Assembly (NCBI GenBank): GCA_017654935.2
Contig: CM065710.1
Coordinates: forward strand, 30,868,237 to 30,932,236
Source of the DNA: Phymorhynchus buccinoides
Taxonomy: Eukaryota > Mollusca > Gastropoda > Neogastropoda > Raphitomidae
DNA length: 64,000 bases
Reading direction: 5' to 3'
Both the position numbers and the translations under genes were made by a program. The notes under the pieces are model-generated. The model saw only the letters and a program-made list of their open reading frames with translations, ran no database searches and had not been told where the DNA came from. Shown one piece after another: positions 47,736-58,410 of the stretch; within the stretch, counting starts at the first letter, position 1; each line of letters opens with the position of its first letter.

Positions 47736-47995
47736 TGCTCATTCTGGTTGTTTGTGATGGCTACACGTGAGCTTAATAATAGGAAATTTCCCGATTTTAT
47801 TCCTAGCCATTTCTTATATTTTATAATTTTTAGTAATTCGTGCCACATAGGTGATGCATTCAGAAATGTAAATCTGTCAATATAAATAAGGCAACAATCC
47901 AAAAGGAGCATGGCCAATGGCAGGGACAAGGATAGAGAAGGGGCGAGGACCTCTGTATATTTTTTATAGAGATTTCTTTGTAAGGAAAAGCGATA
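47736..47995 (+). other. Duplicated intergenic segment (matches 20760-21010)
   Basis: CTGGTTGTTTG.GATGGC, AATTCGTGCCACATAGGTGA and GATAGAGAAGGGGCGA are shared with block A. It supports collinearity and contains no gene. Confidence 0.75.
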
Positions 47996-47996
47996 G

Positions 47997-48400
47997 TGGT
48001 GTAGAGTGGCACAGAGATAATGTGTTCGCCTTGTGTCAAGTAAACACGAGTTTGAACCTGTGTAGGCCTACAGGGGATTTTTTTTTTCTCAGTTTGCACT
48101 TGGCCTTACGGTCTGAACGTGGAGTCTTTCGGGGATGAGACGATAAATCGAGGTCCCGTGTGCCCATGCACTTTAGCACACGTTAAACCCAGTGGCAACG
48201 AAAAAAAGATGTCATTTCGACAAAATGTCCCACACCCCCCCCCCCCCCCCCCCCCCCCCCCGTATTTCCTTCCTCATCAATCACTGAAATATTGCATGCA
48301 AAACAAAACAAAAAATTGGGTGGCGCGCCTCTGGCTGCGACGCGTTCTCCAGGTGGGAGCAACCCCTATTTCACAGAGACGCCCCTGCGATTATAAAGTA
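47997..48400 (+). mobile_element. tRNA-derived SINE
   Basis: A box A-like TGGCACAGAGATAATG (48007) and box B-like GAGTTTGAACCTG (48048) lie at tRNA spacing. They are followed by the central GGGGATGAGACGATAAATCG, AGGTCCCGTGTGCCCATGCA and a 3' part with GGCTGCGACGCGTTCTCC and TTTCACAGAGA. This order is known from widespread mollusc SINEs. A poly-C run (48236-48261) interrupts it. Confidence 0.75.
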
Positions 48401-48405
48401 CCTTA

Positions 48406-48620
48406 GGGGAAGACGGGTAAAAAGCGCATGGGCGGGTAAGAAGCTCACCTCCAATTATCTCATGAAATGAAGCAAATTTCAGTCTCATTTTGCCCATGAG
48501 ACGAGCGTTAATGTCTAGCATTCGTCTCATGGGCAAATTTTGACTGAAATTTTCTTTATTTCATGAGATAATTGGGCGTGGGCTTCTTACCCGCCCATGC
48601 GCTTTTTACCCCGTCTTCCC
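48406..48620. mobile_element. Fold-back MITE (family 1), copy 2
   Basis: The same palindrome as 18602-18815, with TA on both sides (48404-48405 and 48621-48622). It inserted just beyond the SINE and is at a different relative position from copy 1, so it is an independent insertion. Confidence 0.85.
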
Positions 48621-48667
48621 TACTACCTACATACAGGTAGTTTCATTCAGCCCATATCTCTGTATTT

Positions 48668-48669
48668 TT

Positions 48670-48710
<41 letters not shown>
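48668..48710. repeat. (CT)n microsatellite
   Basis: Pure CT run. Confidence 0.97.
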
Positions 48711-48712
<2 letters not shown>

Positions 48713-48739
48713 CTAAGACGCGAATCGACAGGGCACACC

Positions 48740-50840
48740 TTGAAGGTTCTGCTGTGTAATTTACGGATTTTGACTGTTTCTGGCTTCCCAGAAATTATCG
48801 GTATAACTCTCAACGCTCTGTTATCCGACAGCACCGTGACGAGCTGGAAGGTGGTTGGTGAAAGCAGCCTCAACACAGTTGTTGTTCTGCGCCTCAAGCC
48901 ATCACTGAAAGTGAATCAGCAAGTATGGCTGCCCGCACTCGAAACAACATGCGACCGGTTCAACACTACAGACGCAAAACACCCGGAACGATTTTTGTCG
49001 TGATCAGGAAAGGGCAAGAATGCATCAAAGCAAACAGGTCTCGTCAAAAACTATGTCTCTACTCTCACTGACAGGGCTGTGCAGAAGAGCCTTAGGGACA
49101 AGGACAGAAACAAACTATGTCTCTACTCTCACTGACAGGGCTGTGCAGAAGAGCCTTAGAGACAAGGATAGAAACAAACTATGTCTCTACTCACACTGAC
49201 AGGGCTGTGCAGAAGAAGAAGAGCCTTAGAGACAAGGACAGAAACAAACTATGTCTCTACTCACACTAACAGGGCTGTGCAGAAGAAGAAGAGCCTTAGA
49301 GACAAGGACAGAAACAAACTATGTCTCTACTCACACTGACAGGGCTGTGAAGAAGAGACTTAGAGACAAGGACAGAAACACACTATGTCTCTACTCACAC
49401 TGACAGGGCTGTGCAGAAGAGCCTTAGGGACAAGGACAGAAACAAACTATGTCTCTACTCACACTGACAGGGCTGTGAAGAAGAGTCTTAGAGACAAGGA
49501 CAGAAACACACTATGTCTCTACTCACACTGACAGGGCTGTGCAGAAGAGTCTTAGGGACAAGGACCGAAACAAACTATGTCTCTACTCGCACTGACAGGG
49601 CTGTGCAGAAGAGCCTTAGAGACAAGGATAGAAACAAACTATGTCTCTCTCTCACACTGACAGGGCTGTGAAGAAGAGCCTTAGGGACAAGGACAGAAAC
49701 AAACTATGTCTCTACTCACACTGACAGGGCTGTGCAGAAGAGAAGAGCCTTAGAGACAAGGACAGAAACAAACTATGTCTCTACTCACACTGACAGGGCT
49801 GTGCAGAGAAGAGTCTTAGAGACAAGGACAGAAACAAACTATGTCTCTACTCACACTGACAGGGCTGTGAAGAAGAGTCTTAGAGACAAGGACAGAAACA
49901 CACTATGTCTCTACTCACACTGACAGGGCTGTGCAGAAGAGTCTTAGAGACAAGGACAGAAACAAACTATGTCTCTACTCACACTGACAGGGCTGTGCAG
50001 AAGAGCCTTAGAGACAAGGATAGAAACAAACTATGTCTCTACTCACACTGACAGGGCTGTGCAGAAGAGCCTTAGAGACAAGGATAGAAACAAACTATGT
50101 CTCTACTCACACTGACAGGGCTGTGCAGAAGAGCCTTAGGGACAAGGACAGAAACAAACTATGTCTCTACTCACCACTGACAGGGCTGTGCAGAAGAGAC
50201 TTAGAGACAAGGACAGAAACACACTATGTCTCTACTTACACTGACAGGGCTGTGCAGAAGAGCCTTAGGGACAAGGACAGAAACAAACATTTAAGAAAGG
50301 TGGTAGTGCATCGTTCGTCTGATACGTCTGGAGTGATCATACTCGAGTCGGACGACATCGTGATGGAGTTCCCATGCACCCCCTCAGCTGATTCAGGCTG
50401 TTACTGGTACGTCAAATTCAGAACGAACGAAAGATGCTGACAGAAGAGTGAGAGAAACTGGTGACAGGCACTCCCAACAGGGGGAGAAAGTACGTAACCG
50501 CAGATCAGCACGTGCGAAGGAGAAGTTGGAGACTCTTCGAGGACTTATCGTGTTCCACTTGGGATGACGGCTTCTGTGTGCAACACTCACTGGGTTGACG
50601 GGTGCTGCTCCACCGCTACTCCTGTTGACATTCGTGTAGCTGTCTTGTGGAAATGACTGTCGTGAAAAGAAAAGAAAAAAGAAAGAGAGAACTGTTTGCC
50701 ATGGTTTCCATTTCGGACTCTTACGCGCTGTCGATATGTGTTTTCATTGTTTATCTATTTATCATTTATCATGCCGATTTGCTAATGGAGCTCATGCTTT
50801 ATAGCAATAAACCTCATTGAGTCATTGAGCCATTGAGCCT
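48740..50840 (+). mobile_element. Retroelement-like unit with ORF fragments, minisatellite and tail
   Basis: The first ORF (48740-49003) reads NALLSDSTVTSWKVVGES and NTVVVLRLKPS; an overlapping frame continues with HYRRKTPGTIFVVIRKGQ. After a 1.2 kb minisatellite (49051-50290), ORF sequence resumes (KVVVHRSSDTSGVIILES) and another frame gives ADRRVRETGDRHSQQGEK. A 3'-UTR ends in GCAATAAACCTCATTGAG and repeats of CATTGAGC (50800-50840), a non-LTR-type tail. I recall similar TVTSWKV...TVVVLRL segments in invertebrate repeat-derived proteins but cannot name the family. Confidence 0.45.
49051..50290 (+). repeat. 64-bp minisatellite, about 19 copies
   Basis: Unit CTATGTCTCTACTCACACTG, ACAGGGCTGTGCAGAAGAG, (C/T)CTTAGAGACAAGGACAGA, AACAAA. 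Some units carry an extra AGAAGA. It lies between two ORF halves of a retroelement-like sequence. Confidence 0.96.
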
Positions 50841-50859
50841 CTCTCTCTCTCTAATTGAT

Positions 50860-51250
50860 AGATTGCTTACTTGTTTGATATGCCATTCTCTTTTCCTTTA
50901 TATTTGTTATTTCCTGCAATGTGTTTGTTAAACAAATATAATTCACAAAATATCTCTATTTTCCCAATGGCAACTCAGTGATAGCCAAACATACATATGA
51001 CTTTACTTACTCACTGTGTTGCCATCGGGAAATAGTGATATTTTGTGAATATTGTTAATTTTTACTTGTGCCCCTTAACTGCAAACCCATTGTGATGTGG
51101 CTTGGCCTTTTAATTAAAATACTCTCTCTCTCTCTCTCTCTCTGTCTCTCTGTCTCTCTCTCTCTCTCTCTCCATTCTCCCACTTTCATTCCTTTTCATA
51201 CATATGGATAACATAATTTAATATAACCCTTTCATTTTAGTTTGGAAGAT
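50860..51250 (+). other. Duplicated intergenic segment (matches 21560-21950)
   Basis: TTGATAGATTGCTTACTTG, TATTTGTTATTTCCTGCAA, GCCTTTTAATTAAAAT and TTCATACATATGGAT are shared with block A. It includes MITE family 2 (50927-51058) and a CT tract (51122-51170). Confidence 0.8.
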
Positions 51251-51276
51251 ATAATATCCTCATATGAGACATATAG

Positions 51277-51545
51277 GTTATAATGAGTGCAAGTCTTACT
51301 CTGCTGACCAGTGTTTTTGATATTTGGTAATCAAAAACTGACAGTAATTCTGTAGTGGCTAATGAAGTGCTATAGTCTTTTGTTTTTCATTCAAAGTTCA
51401 CACAAACTGGTAGATGATAGCAGTCTATCCACCATCATGATACATGGTTTCATGTGACCTTTTGTTTCAATGAAATTCCAAACAAACTGGTAGATGATAG
51501 CAGTCTATCCACTATCATGCTACATGGTTTCATGTGACCGGTAGA
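51277..51545 (+). promoter_or_regulatory. Upstream region of receptor 4 with two 80-bp units
   Basis: The part matching 31265-31400 runs into nearly two copies of the 80-bp unit (from about 51397). The last unit stops in CATGTGACC, followed by GGTAGA and the start codon. The ATGTGA start-stop sits at 51532-51537, eight bases before the ATG, exactly as at receptor 2. This looks like the state before VNTR expansion. Confidence 0.7.
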
Positions 51546-52553
51546 ATGCAGAATTCGCGCCGTCTGGAAAGAGACATGTGGCACGATATAAACCGACCAT
51601 ATTTAGACGCAGCAAATCTTATTGAAGATGTTGGCTATGCAGTGGTGTGTGCCTTGGGTATTTTCGGTAATGTAATGGTAATTCTGATCATGCTTCGTCT
51701 TCCTTCGTCCACGTCCAGTGTTTTCTTCATAGTTCTGGCCGTGTCGGACCAGATTTTTCTGGCACACCCATTGAACTATTCCATTGCAAATATGTTTAAT
51801 GTAAAGCTTTTCATGGATCAGGGGTCCTGGCAGTGCAAGATTTACTATTCATCACTAGAAATAGCATCCCCTGTTTCATCATGGATGCTGGTGTCACTCA
51901 CCATGCTCAGAGCTGCCTCTGTGCTGTGGCCACTTCGTGTCAGTGCTGTGTGGACCAAGAGAAAGTCACGAACTACCGCAGGAATTGTGATTATCATTTT
52001 CATTATGATTCATTGTCATTATCTGTATGGGTATGACCTTCATGGGGGAATTTGTGGTGTACGTCAATCAGGAATGTACCGGTGGTTTGTTGACAGTGTG
52101 TTTCAATGGATAAAGCTTCTTGAATTCAACTTATTACCTTTCCTACTGCTGGTGGTCAGCAACACTGCTCTGTTGAGGACACTGGTCAGCTCTCTTACAA
52201 CAAACCAACGTCTTTCTGTACAACAAGCCAGCCAGGATTCCAGACAAGAGAAAGTGTCTTCACTGACTGTCACCTTGGTTGCTGCCAGCGTTGCTTTCTT
52301 CCTTCTAACAATACCAGATGGCATTTACAATGTATTAGATGGTAATGTCAACTGGGGTGACCCTATAGAAAATGGACAGTACACAGTATTCCGTGCAGTC
52401 AGCGACGTCCTGTGGTCCACTAACAGTGCCATCAACTTCTACCTGTACTGTTTGACTGGCACCAAGTTCAGAGCAGAGTTCGGCATTTTCTGTAAGATTG
52501 TTGTGGAGTTTAAGGCCATATTCTGTAAAACCAAGACAGTGAGCTATGAGTAG
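51546..52553 (+). CDS. Receptor 4: orphan rhodopsin-like GPCR, single exon
   Basis: A 335-residue receptor, paralogue of receptor 2, starting MQNSRRLERDMWHD. It keeps G-N in TM1 (IFGNVMVILIM), LAVSD in TM2, Cys in WQCKIYY, MLRAASVLWPLR in place of DRY, FNLLPFLLLVV in TM5, TIPDGIY with the TM6 Pro and NSAINFYLYC in TM7. Relative to receptor 2 it has an in-frame insertion GIFC in helix 8 (AEFGIFCKIVVEF) and an earlier stop (TAG after SYE), where receptor 2 has CAG and reads three codons further into the 68-bp repeat. The in-frame GTG at 51534 is not taken as a start. Confidence 0.93.
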   Translation: MQNSRRLERDMWHDINRPYLDAANLIEDVGYAVVCALGIFGNVMVILIMLRLPSSTSSVFFIVLAVSDQIFLAHPLNYSIANMFNVKLFMDQGSWQCKIYYSSLEIASPVSSWMLVSLTMLRAASVLWPLRVSAVWTKRKSRTTAGIVIIIFIMIHCHYLYGYDLHGGICGVRQSGMYRWFVDSVFQWIKLLEFNLLPFLLLVVSNTALLRTLVSSLTTNQRLSVQQASQDSRQEKVSSLTVTLVAASVAFFLLTIPDGIYNVLDGNVNWGDPIENGQYTVFRAVSDVLWSTNSAINFYLYCLTGTKFRAEFGIFCKIVVEFKAIFCKTKTVSYE

Positions 52554-52870
52554 AGTTCATGAAGATTGTTGTGGAGTTTAGGGCCGTTTTCTGTAAAACC
52601 AAGACAGTGAGTTCTGAGCAGAGTTCTAAACATTGTTGTGGAGTTTAGGGCCATTTTTCTATAAAACCAAGACAGTGAGCTATGAGTAGAGTTCATGAAG
52701 ATTGTTGTGGAGTTTAAGGCCATGTTCTGTAAAAACCAAGACAGTGAGTTCTGAGCAGAGTTTCTGAACATTGTTGTGGAGGTTATGGCCATGTTCTGTA
52801 AAACCAAGACAGTGCGTTCTGAGCAGAGTTTCTGAACATTGTTGTGGAGTTTAGGGCCATGTTCTGTCAA
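52476..52870 (+). repeat. 68-bp tandem repeat covering receptor 4 C-terminus and 3' end
   Basis: GCAGAGTTC then ATTGTTGTGGAGTTTA and AAAACCAAGACAGTGAG recur about five to six times, with the first unit coding. Units vary between CATGAAG, TAAACA and CTGAACA. It is the same repeat as behind receptor 2. Confidence 0.94.
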
Positions 52871-53229
52871 ACGCGTGCACAGCGCGCGCAGCTGGGCGCG
52901 AGAAAACGAGTGCACGAAGAGAGAGGAGCGAGAGACAGAGAGCATTAATTAATTTTATTTATAGAGGGTAATAGAATATACGCAGTAATATGCCTTTGTA
53001 CATCCAGCCTCTCTCGGGGGGGGGGGGGGTGGGAAACAAGTAAAAAATGAGTATGTGTTCCAAGAAGAATAACTGTTTTCTTCATCAGTACATTCATTGG
53101 CAAGGAGTTAGCCCCCTTTCAACTCACTTATCAAAAATATATTTGTCTGTGGTACAGTGAAGCCTGTATCGATTTACATGATGTTCCAAAACAGTACTTA
53201 TCTAGTAAAGAAGTGTTTAATCCATCTAA
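52871..53229. other. No gene recognised
   Basis: Beyond block B: a GC-rich patch (GCGTGCACAGCGCGCGCAG), a poly-G run near 53016 and ordinary sequence. Confidence 0.4.
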
Positions 53230-53280
53230 TATGCCCAACGTTATTTTCGATTAAAAGATTAATGCTGTGTGTGCGTGCAC

Positions 53281-53318
<38 letters not shown>

Positions 53319-53488
53319 GTGTGTGTCGTGTGTTTGTGTTTGTGTGTGTGTGTGTGTGTTTGATTTTGATTGATTTAATTTAAAGTCTGTTCACAACAAT
53401 GGTGATATTAGACTTAAATAATTACATTAATTAAACAAAAACAAAACAGACATAAACAAATATTGAATTAAAACGAGGAGAAAAGAGT

Positions 53489-53525
<37 letters not shown>

Positions 53526-53795
53526 TGGCGTGTGTGTGTGCGTGCGTGCGTGCGTGCTGCGTGTTGTGTGTGTGTGTGTGAGTGTAAGAGAGAGAGAGAG
53601 AGAGCATGACCCGTGATGGGTAGAAGGAAAACAAAAACTGGATTTGGGGCAAAGAAAAGAAAATTAATATTAACTAACGTATTAATTATAGTAATCTTGC
53701 AATTCCAGAGCTGGATATGACAGAATCTATTTTGATCATTTCGCACACACGCACACATAGCATTAATCTTTTAATCGAAAATAACGTTGGGCATA
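53230..53795 (-). mobile_element. LINE 3'-UTR copy enclosed by a perfect 37-bp inverted repeat
   Basis: Bases 53230-53266 (TATGCCCAACGTTATTTTCG onward) are the exact reverse complement of 53759-53795. Between them is a copy of the RNase H LINE 3' end of 23050-23560 (AAAGTCTGTTCACAACAATG, AAAATTAATATTA and ATTATAGTAATC), with GT, GA and GC tracts. The same strand (minus) is the sense strand of the LINE. Confidence 0.8.
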
Positions 53796-53797
53796 TA

Positions 53798-53831
<34 letters not shown>

Positions 53832-53904
53832 CAATATCAATAACAATCATTTATTCCATTCGTCTCAGGTCTTTTGGCCCATAGGGACAGGGAAGAGAAA
53901 TGAC

Positions 53905-54150
53905 AGAAACAATCCTCGGTGAAATTCAAAAAGCTTGTATCACGATTGTTTAAAAAACTTTTTTAGTTAGATACATAGTTAGCTCTCATTTTTCCCGCCA
54001 CCTTCCACCAAAAGCTCGTATCTCTAACGACTTTCTATCTGGCGTAAATGAGGTTGTGTAAATGGATGAAAAACTCGTAAGTCCCAAATTCAGATCTAGT
54101 TAAGGACAAAAACCTTGTATCTTCGTTCTTTTCAAGTATTACAAAAAAAA
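53905..54150 (+). repeat. Dispersed repeat, copy 1 (matches 58411-58640)
   Basis: GGTGAAATTCAAAAAGCTTG, CCCGCCACCTTCCACCAAAA, GTATCTCTAACGACTTTCTA, AACTCGTAAGTCCCAAATTC and AACCTTGTATCTTCGTTC are shared with 58.4-58.6 kb. The right end of the element is missing here. Confidence 0.9.
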
Positions 54151-54350
54151 GAAAGTAATGGTTGTTTCCACTTTTTCAGTCTTGCATTTCTTACTGCAGA
54201 TTGAGCGCTTCATCCTCTATCGTTTGCTATATTTAACTCTAATTTTCATCCATTTACATAATTAAACACATGCATTCAATAAATAGTAGAAGATAAAGGT
54301 AAGACGGAAAAACGCAATGCACCTACAGTCTATTGTGTGTACTGCACTAC

Positions 54351-54376
54351 ATGGGGGGGGGGGGGGGGGGGGGGGG
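54351..54376. repeat. Poly-G run
   Basis: More than 20 consecutive G. Poly-C or poly-G runs also occur near 1180, 12621, 23438, 48236, 53016, 58442 and 59392. Confidence 0.95.
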
Positions 54377-54398
54377 ATGTCCGTCCACCTACGATTGA

Positions 54399-54545
54399 AT
54401 CATCAGTAGCAGCCAGCAGCATGTTGCAGAGCGTCCCGTGGACATCTGTTCTTCACGACTGCTGTGGGCTTTCAACGATGGGATCATCAGTAGCAGCCAG
54501 CAGCGTGTTGCAAAGCTCTTTGTGGACATCCGTATTCTACACCAT
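54399..54545 (+). repeat. About 80-bp tandem duplication
   Basis: ATCATCAGTAGCAGCCAGCA then GTGTTGCA.AGC and GTGGACATC occurs at about 54402 and again at about 54484. Confidence 0.85.
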
Positions 54546-54569
54546 CATCTAGCCATAAACACAACCTGT

Positions 54570-54690
54570 GTCTTGGGGTTGTGCATTTAATTGTGTGTTG
54601 GAGATAGTCAGTGTCGCGATTCTTTGTGGATTTCCTGTATACATCGATATCAACGTGGGACGTTGATTTTCGTGCATTGTGTTCTAGCAT
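54570..54690 (-). pseudogene. Possible Penelope-like reverse transcriptase scrap
   Basis: The minus strand reads NARKSTSHVDIDVYRKST, KNRDTDYLQHT. VYRKPT.TDRYL is a common phrase in Penelope-like RTs. Only this short phrase survives, so the call is tentative. Confidence 0.4.
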
Positions 54691-55005
54691 AAGAAAGAAG
54701 ATTAATTATCTAACCTTATAATTTATAGTCTCGCTTATAACCTAATCGATTGTTATTTCGCCTGTTCAGTACATCATCCTAAACATCATATTTCATCCAT
54801 CACTTAAAGAATAGACGCATCTCATTTACATCATCATAATCCGATACCACTGTTTATTTTCTTCACATTCATTAAAAACAGGATACACACTGGTAAACAA
54901 TCTAGTTTGTCGGTTATTTTTTTCGTATGGAAAAAAAATCGGTTGGGTGAAGTTTTGATTTAGACTACTTTCCACCTCGTCTATCTTAACTTTCCACCCA
55001 ACCAC

Positions 55006-55178
55006 TATAAAAGGCCACAGTGTGAGCCTATTTCAACAGCAGTCAGCATTTAAAAAAATTATATCCCTAAAATGCTTTTCAAATGGCAGTGAAGAATATG
55101 AGTAGTCAGAGAAAGTTAGGTATTAGAATTGGGAGTAGAAAACACAGCCAAACTTGTAATGAAAGAAAAGTGAGATAA
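55006..55178 (+). promoter_or_regulatory. TATA box with a short downstream ORF
   Basis: TATAAAAGG at 55006-55014 is a consensus TATA box. An initiator-like TTTCAAC lies about 27 bases downstream. A 31-codon ORF, MAVKNMSSQRKLGIRIGS and on, starts at 55083 and ends at 55178. No known product is recognised. It could be a gene's first exon, a retroelement LTR promoter, or chance. Confidence 0.4.
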
Positions 55179-55191
55179 CCAGGCTCTTATG

Positions 55192-55264
55192 ATTCCTGCC
55201 AGGATTTGAACCTAGATCTCTGTCTGAAATTCAGACAGCGTGTTATCCTTAACACTACAGGAAT
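55192..55264 (-). tRNA. tRNA-like cloverleaf, probably pseudogene
   Basis: On the minus strand the 73 nt fold as a cloverleaf. Acceptor ATTCCTG/CAGGAAT (7 pairs); D arm GTGT/ACAC with a box A-like TAGTGTTAAGG; anticodon stem TGTCT/AGACA with loop GAATTTC; T arm CTAGG/CCTGG around TTCAAAT (box B GGTTCAAATCC). Position 33 is A rather than the invariant U, and there is one extra base at position 26, so a working tRNA is doubtful. The nominal anticodon would be ATT. It may also be a SINE head. Confidence 0.55.
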
Positions 55265-57270
55265 TGGGTAATGGGAGCCAAAGGTCATCTCACTAATTAA
55301 CACCACGTCCTAGGCATACTCCCATCCCATCCCTTTAAGCTATCATCACAATGGGCTTTTACTTTTAAAAAATAGAGTAGGGGTTGGAGGAAAAGGGGCA
55401 AGGGCCAAAAATGGACTTAGAGCAAAAATACAACACAATACTGTGAATCAAAAGAAACGTAAAAAAAATGAAGTTGTACTTTAGACAACCACCTTTGCTT
55501 ACAACCCATGATGTCTGCTTAATATGAAATGATTCTAGGTTGATAGTTTTTTAGCAAAATTATTTTTCATGACAAATATAATACTGCCATTTGACAAATA
55601 TGTTCATGTTTACATATGCCTCCACGATACATGTACCAAATTTTACATATATGCGTACAATTATAGCTTTAATATAATAAAAAAATAAAGTACTAAGATT
55701 GAGATAGGCCAGCCACCGCAAAGTCTACAGATTTAAATGTTCAGTAACTGGTTAAACATGACTACAATTCTTTAATCAGAGCACAGGGGAGATGACATCC
55801 CCTGAAACTGAAATAACAAAAATAAGCACACACAAAGATTTTAATCAGACATTTGTCCTGACAGGGGAGAACACAATAGGACATTTTCAACTTTGTTGCC
55901 AATAGGTCAATGGCCTATGATCAGGGCCTCAGGACATCATTGCCGGTGATGAAGGAAGTAAAACAATTTCCTCTTTGGACCATTTTCACCCGTCCCCATT
56001 GAATTGTGTTGCCACAAATTACAGCAGAAGACACGCACTGAGAGACTATGGAGCACAGCGGTACATATATTCCACAACAATAAAAACCTTCTTCAAGTAC
56101 CTTCTTTTTTTAAATACTTCCCCACCTACACCCCACCTCATTGCAAATTTCACTGAATTTTGACCGCAATCAGTAAGTACTAATGACAGACTGCAAGTAG
56201 CCAAGTTTGGCCAGACACAAATTTTAAAAGCACATTTGGGGAACTGATCAATTTTTTTTTCTCATGGAGTGCTGTTAGGAAAACTGCTTTGTGCATATTT
56301 ACAGTACTGAAAGTAAGCATTTACATGCTGGTTTTCTAAATAAGTTAGGCACTGACTTCTGTCGTGACATGATGACAGAATGATTTGATTGCTGCTGCAC
56401 ACATAAGCTTACTTCACACTCAGCCAACCAGAACAATGAAATGGATGTCGACTGATGGTTTACTAATAGGCCCATGCCACTAAACTTAATTGAACATGAA
56501 AAGTGTCATGTAGGCATCCAAGTCTGCCACACAAGCTCTTAACAGAGCTTCAAAATGTTTTTAAACATGAAGTTCATGTGTCATTATGACCCCTGAATAC
56601 AGAAAATGATGGATCAATTTCCAAAATAATGGGTCAAAGATGTGTAAGTACTGTTACAGTAGCATAATATTAATGGGTCACATGACCCATGTCTGCACAA
56701 AATGAGGGGTCAAATAACTGCCAATACGTGTCAATGACCCGGGCCCGCTGACAATCTGAAACTCTGTTTTAACCAGGCCTAAGTGGAGTAGGCTAGGCCT
56801 ACTGTTGCTTTGCTGAACACCCTCTTCCACCCTTCCCTGATTATGTCCATCCCGGTAAAGGGCAGATTCAAATTTTTGGTCCATTTTTTTTACCCGTCAA
56901 ACACTAAGCATTTTCGGTTAACAGAACCCTGTGCGTGCAAATGTTAGCACTCACCTAACCAAATGAGAATCGCTGGATCTACAGCAGACAGCTCTCTCCT
57001 GAAGCCTCACAGGGTTGTCCCAGGCGCACGGATGCTCCACCTCCAGTCAGAGCTCCCCAGTCACCAATGCTGTCAATAAAATATAATGACATTTATGTTT
57101 AACACTAGAATAGAGTTAAACTGTACAAATCAAATCATCTTTATTATCTCATAACTGAGAAATTGCAGCCAGACAGAAAAGACTTATTCAAAACCAGACA
57201 GAAAAGGTTTCATTATAGCCTAAACCATTAACAAATGTACAAATAAGTACAATAGAACCTCCTTTATAAC
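55265..57270. other. 2 kb without a recognised gene
   Basis: AT-rich, apparently low-copy sequence within this window. A minus-strand segment at 56955-57069 is bounded by AG and GTGAGT but contains an in-frame stop and no known domain. CCTAAGTGGAGTAGGCTAGG near 56778 shows short local repeats. Confidence 0.4.
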
Positions 57271-57484
57271 ATTTCCCATTAAAAGACTCCCTCCCACATA
57301 AAACCTACTTCTCTGAAACATTGCCCTTCTTTGTAAGTATCAAAATTACCTCCTTTATAACAGCAAATATAAGACCCCTCCCTTATAACTATCCAACCCC
57401 ATTTTGGATTATTTTTGAAGGTGTTATTAAGGGAGCAGAAGAAGAAAGTGGACAGGAGAAAAAGAATTTTTTTTAGAAAGTTTG

Positions 57485-57665
57485 GCCCAGCCAGCCAAGT
57501 CCCGCTGATGGGTCCGCAACGTGATGCCACGCTAAGCAAGAGAATGACCCAGCCAGCCTGGTCCCGTTGATCGGTCCACAACATGATGCCACGCCAAGCG
57601 AGAGAATGACCCAGCCAGCCAGGTCCCGCTGATCGGGCCCCCAACATGATGACGCGTCTATGCAA
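57485..57665 (-). repeat. 62-bp tandem repeat, 3 copies
   Basis: CCCAGCCAGCC(A/T)(A/G)GTCCCG then TGATGCCACGC and AGAGAATGA starts at 57485, 57547 and 57609. It lies downstream, in minus sense, of the RT C-terminus. Confidence 0.93.
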
Positions 57666-57880
57666 CGGGGAAGTCTTCAGTTGGTGCGGGGGCAGTGCCA
57701 GGAATCTGACACAGCCCTCCTGAACTGCCATCCTGATCAGACAGTATGTTGATGATGTTGTCTGGCAGTCTGTTCCACTGGATGGCTGTTCGTGGGAAGA
57801 AAGAGTTTCTGTAGATGGTGGTGTTGGATGGTTCAACCACAAAATATCTCTTGTTATTCCTAGCCATATCCCACACTATG
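57658..57880 (-). pseudogene. CR1-group reverse transcriptase C-terminal fragment
   Basis: The minus strand reads RYFVVEPSNTTIYRNSFFPR and TAIQWNRLPDNIIN. R...V..S.T..YR.SFFPRTI..WN.LP is the usual extreme C-terminus of CR1/Jockey-group polymerases. Upstream parts are absent. Confidence 0.75.
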
Positions 57881-58094
57881 TTTGTTCAAAGTGGCGGAAT
57901 GCAAGGACTGCCAGTTTGTACTCTAAACGAAACTGTATCTTTGTGCTTGCAAAATTTGTCTATTAGAGTCATGTAACTGTTATGTCGATGGCAGTATGAT
58001 TTTATTTCAAGTTACAGTATTGTATCCAAACTTGATTGAGAATGTGAATGTGGTCTCTATGTTTCTTCTTAGAATGTTCATATTGTAACTATTT

Positions 58095-58170
58095 TACTCC
58101 TGTATAATTGTGATGTGTGTGTGTGTGTGTGCTTGTGTATGTATGTGTGCGTGCGTGTATGCGTGTATGC

Positions 58171-58202
<32 letters not shown>

Positions 58203-58357
58203 GCGTGTGCGTGAGGAAGTAAGAGAACGTTGCGTGCAATCATCGTGTTTATTTTACTTTCTAATGATTCATTATTTGTTTGCCTTTAATGTTCTTGTTA
58301 TCAATGTAAAGCGCACTGAGCTCATGTAAGAAAGACCGCTATATAAATTCCCATTAA

Positions 58358-58388
<31 letters not shown>

Positions 58389-58390
58389 GG
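58095..58390 (+). mobile_element. LINE 3' end of the AAGCGC...CTATAAAT type
   Basis: After a GT/GC tract (58112-58213) comes ATCAATGTAAAGCGCACTGA, CCGCTATATAAATTCCC and an (ATT)n tail to 58388. It is the same 3' terminus as at 25730-25801 and, reversed, 11372-11430. Confidence 0.8.
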
Positions 58391-58410
58391 GGGAGCTTTA
58401 ATACATCGTC

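Noticed and set aside
55192..55264. Functional tRNA-Asn gene
   Set aside because: The cloverleaf is good but U33 is replaced by A and there is an extra base before the anticodon stem; kept only as tRNA-like.
56955..57069. Minus-strand exon bounded by AG and GTGAGT
   Set aside because: The only long open frame has a TAG about 26 bases before the donor, and the peptide is not recognised.
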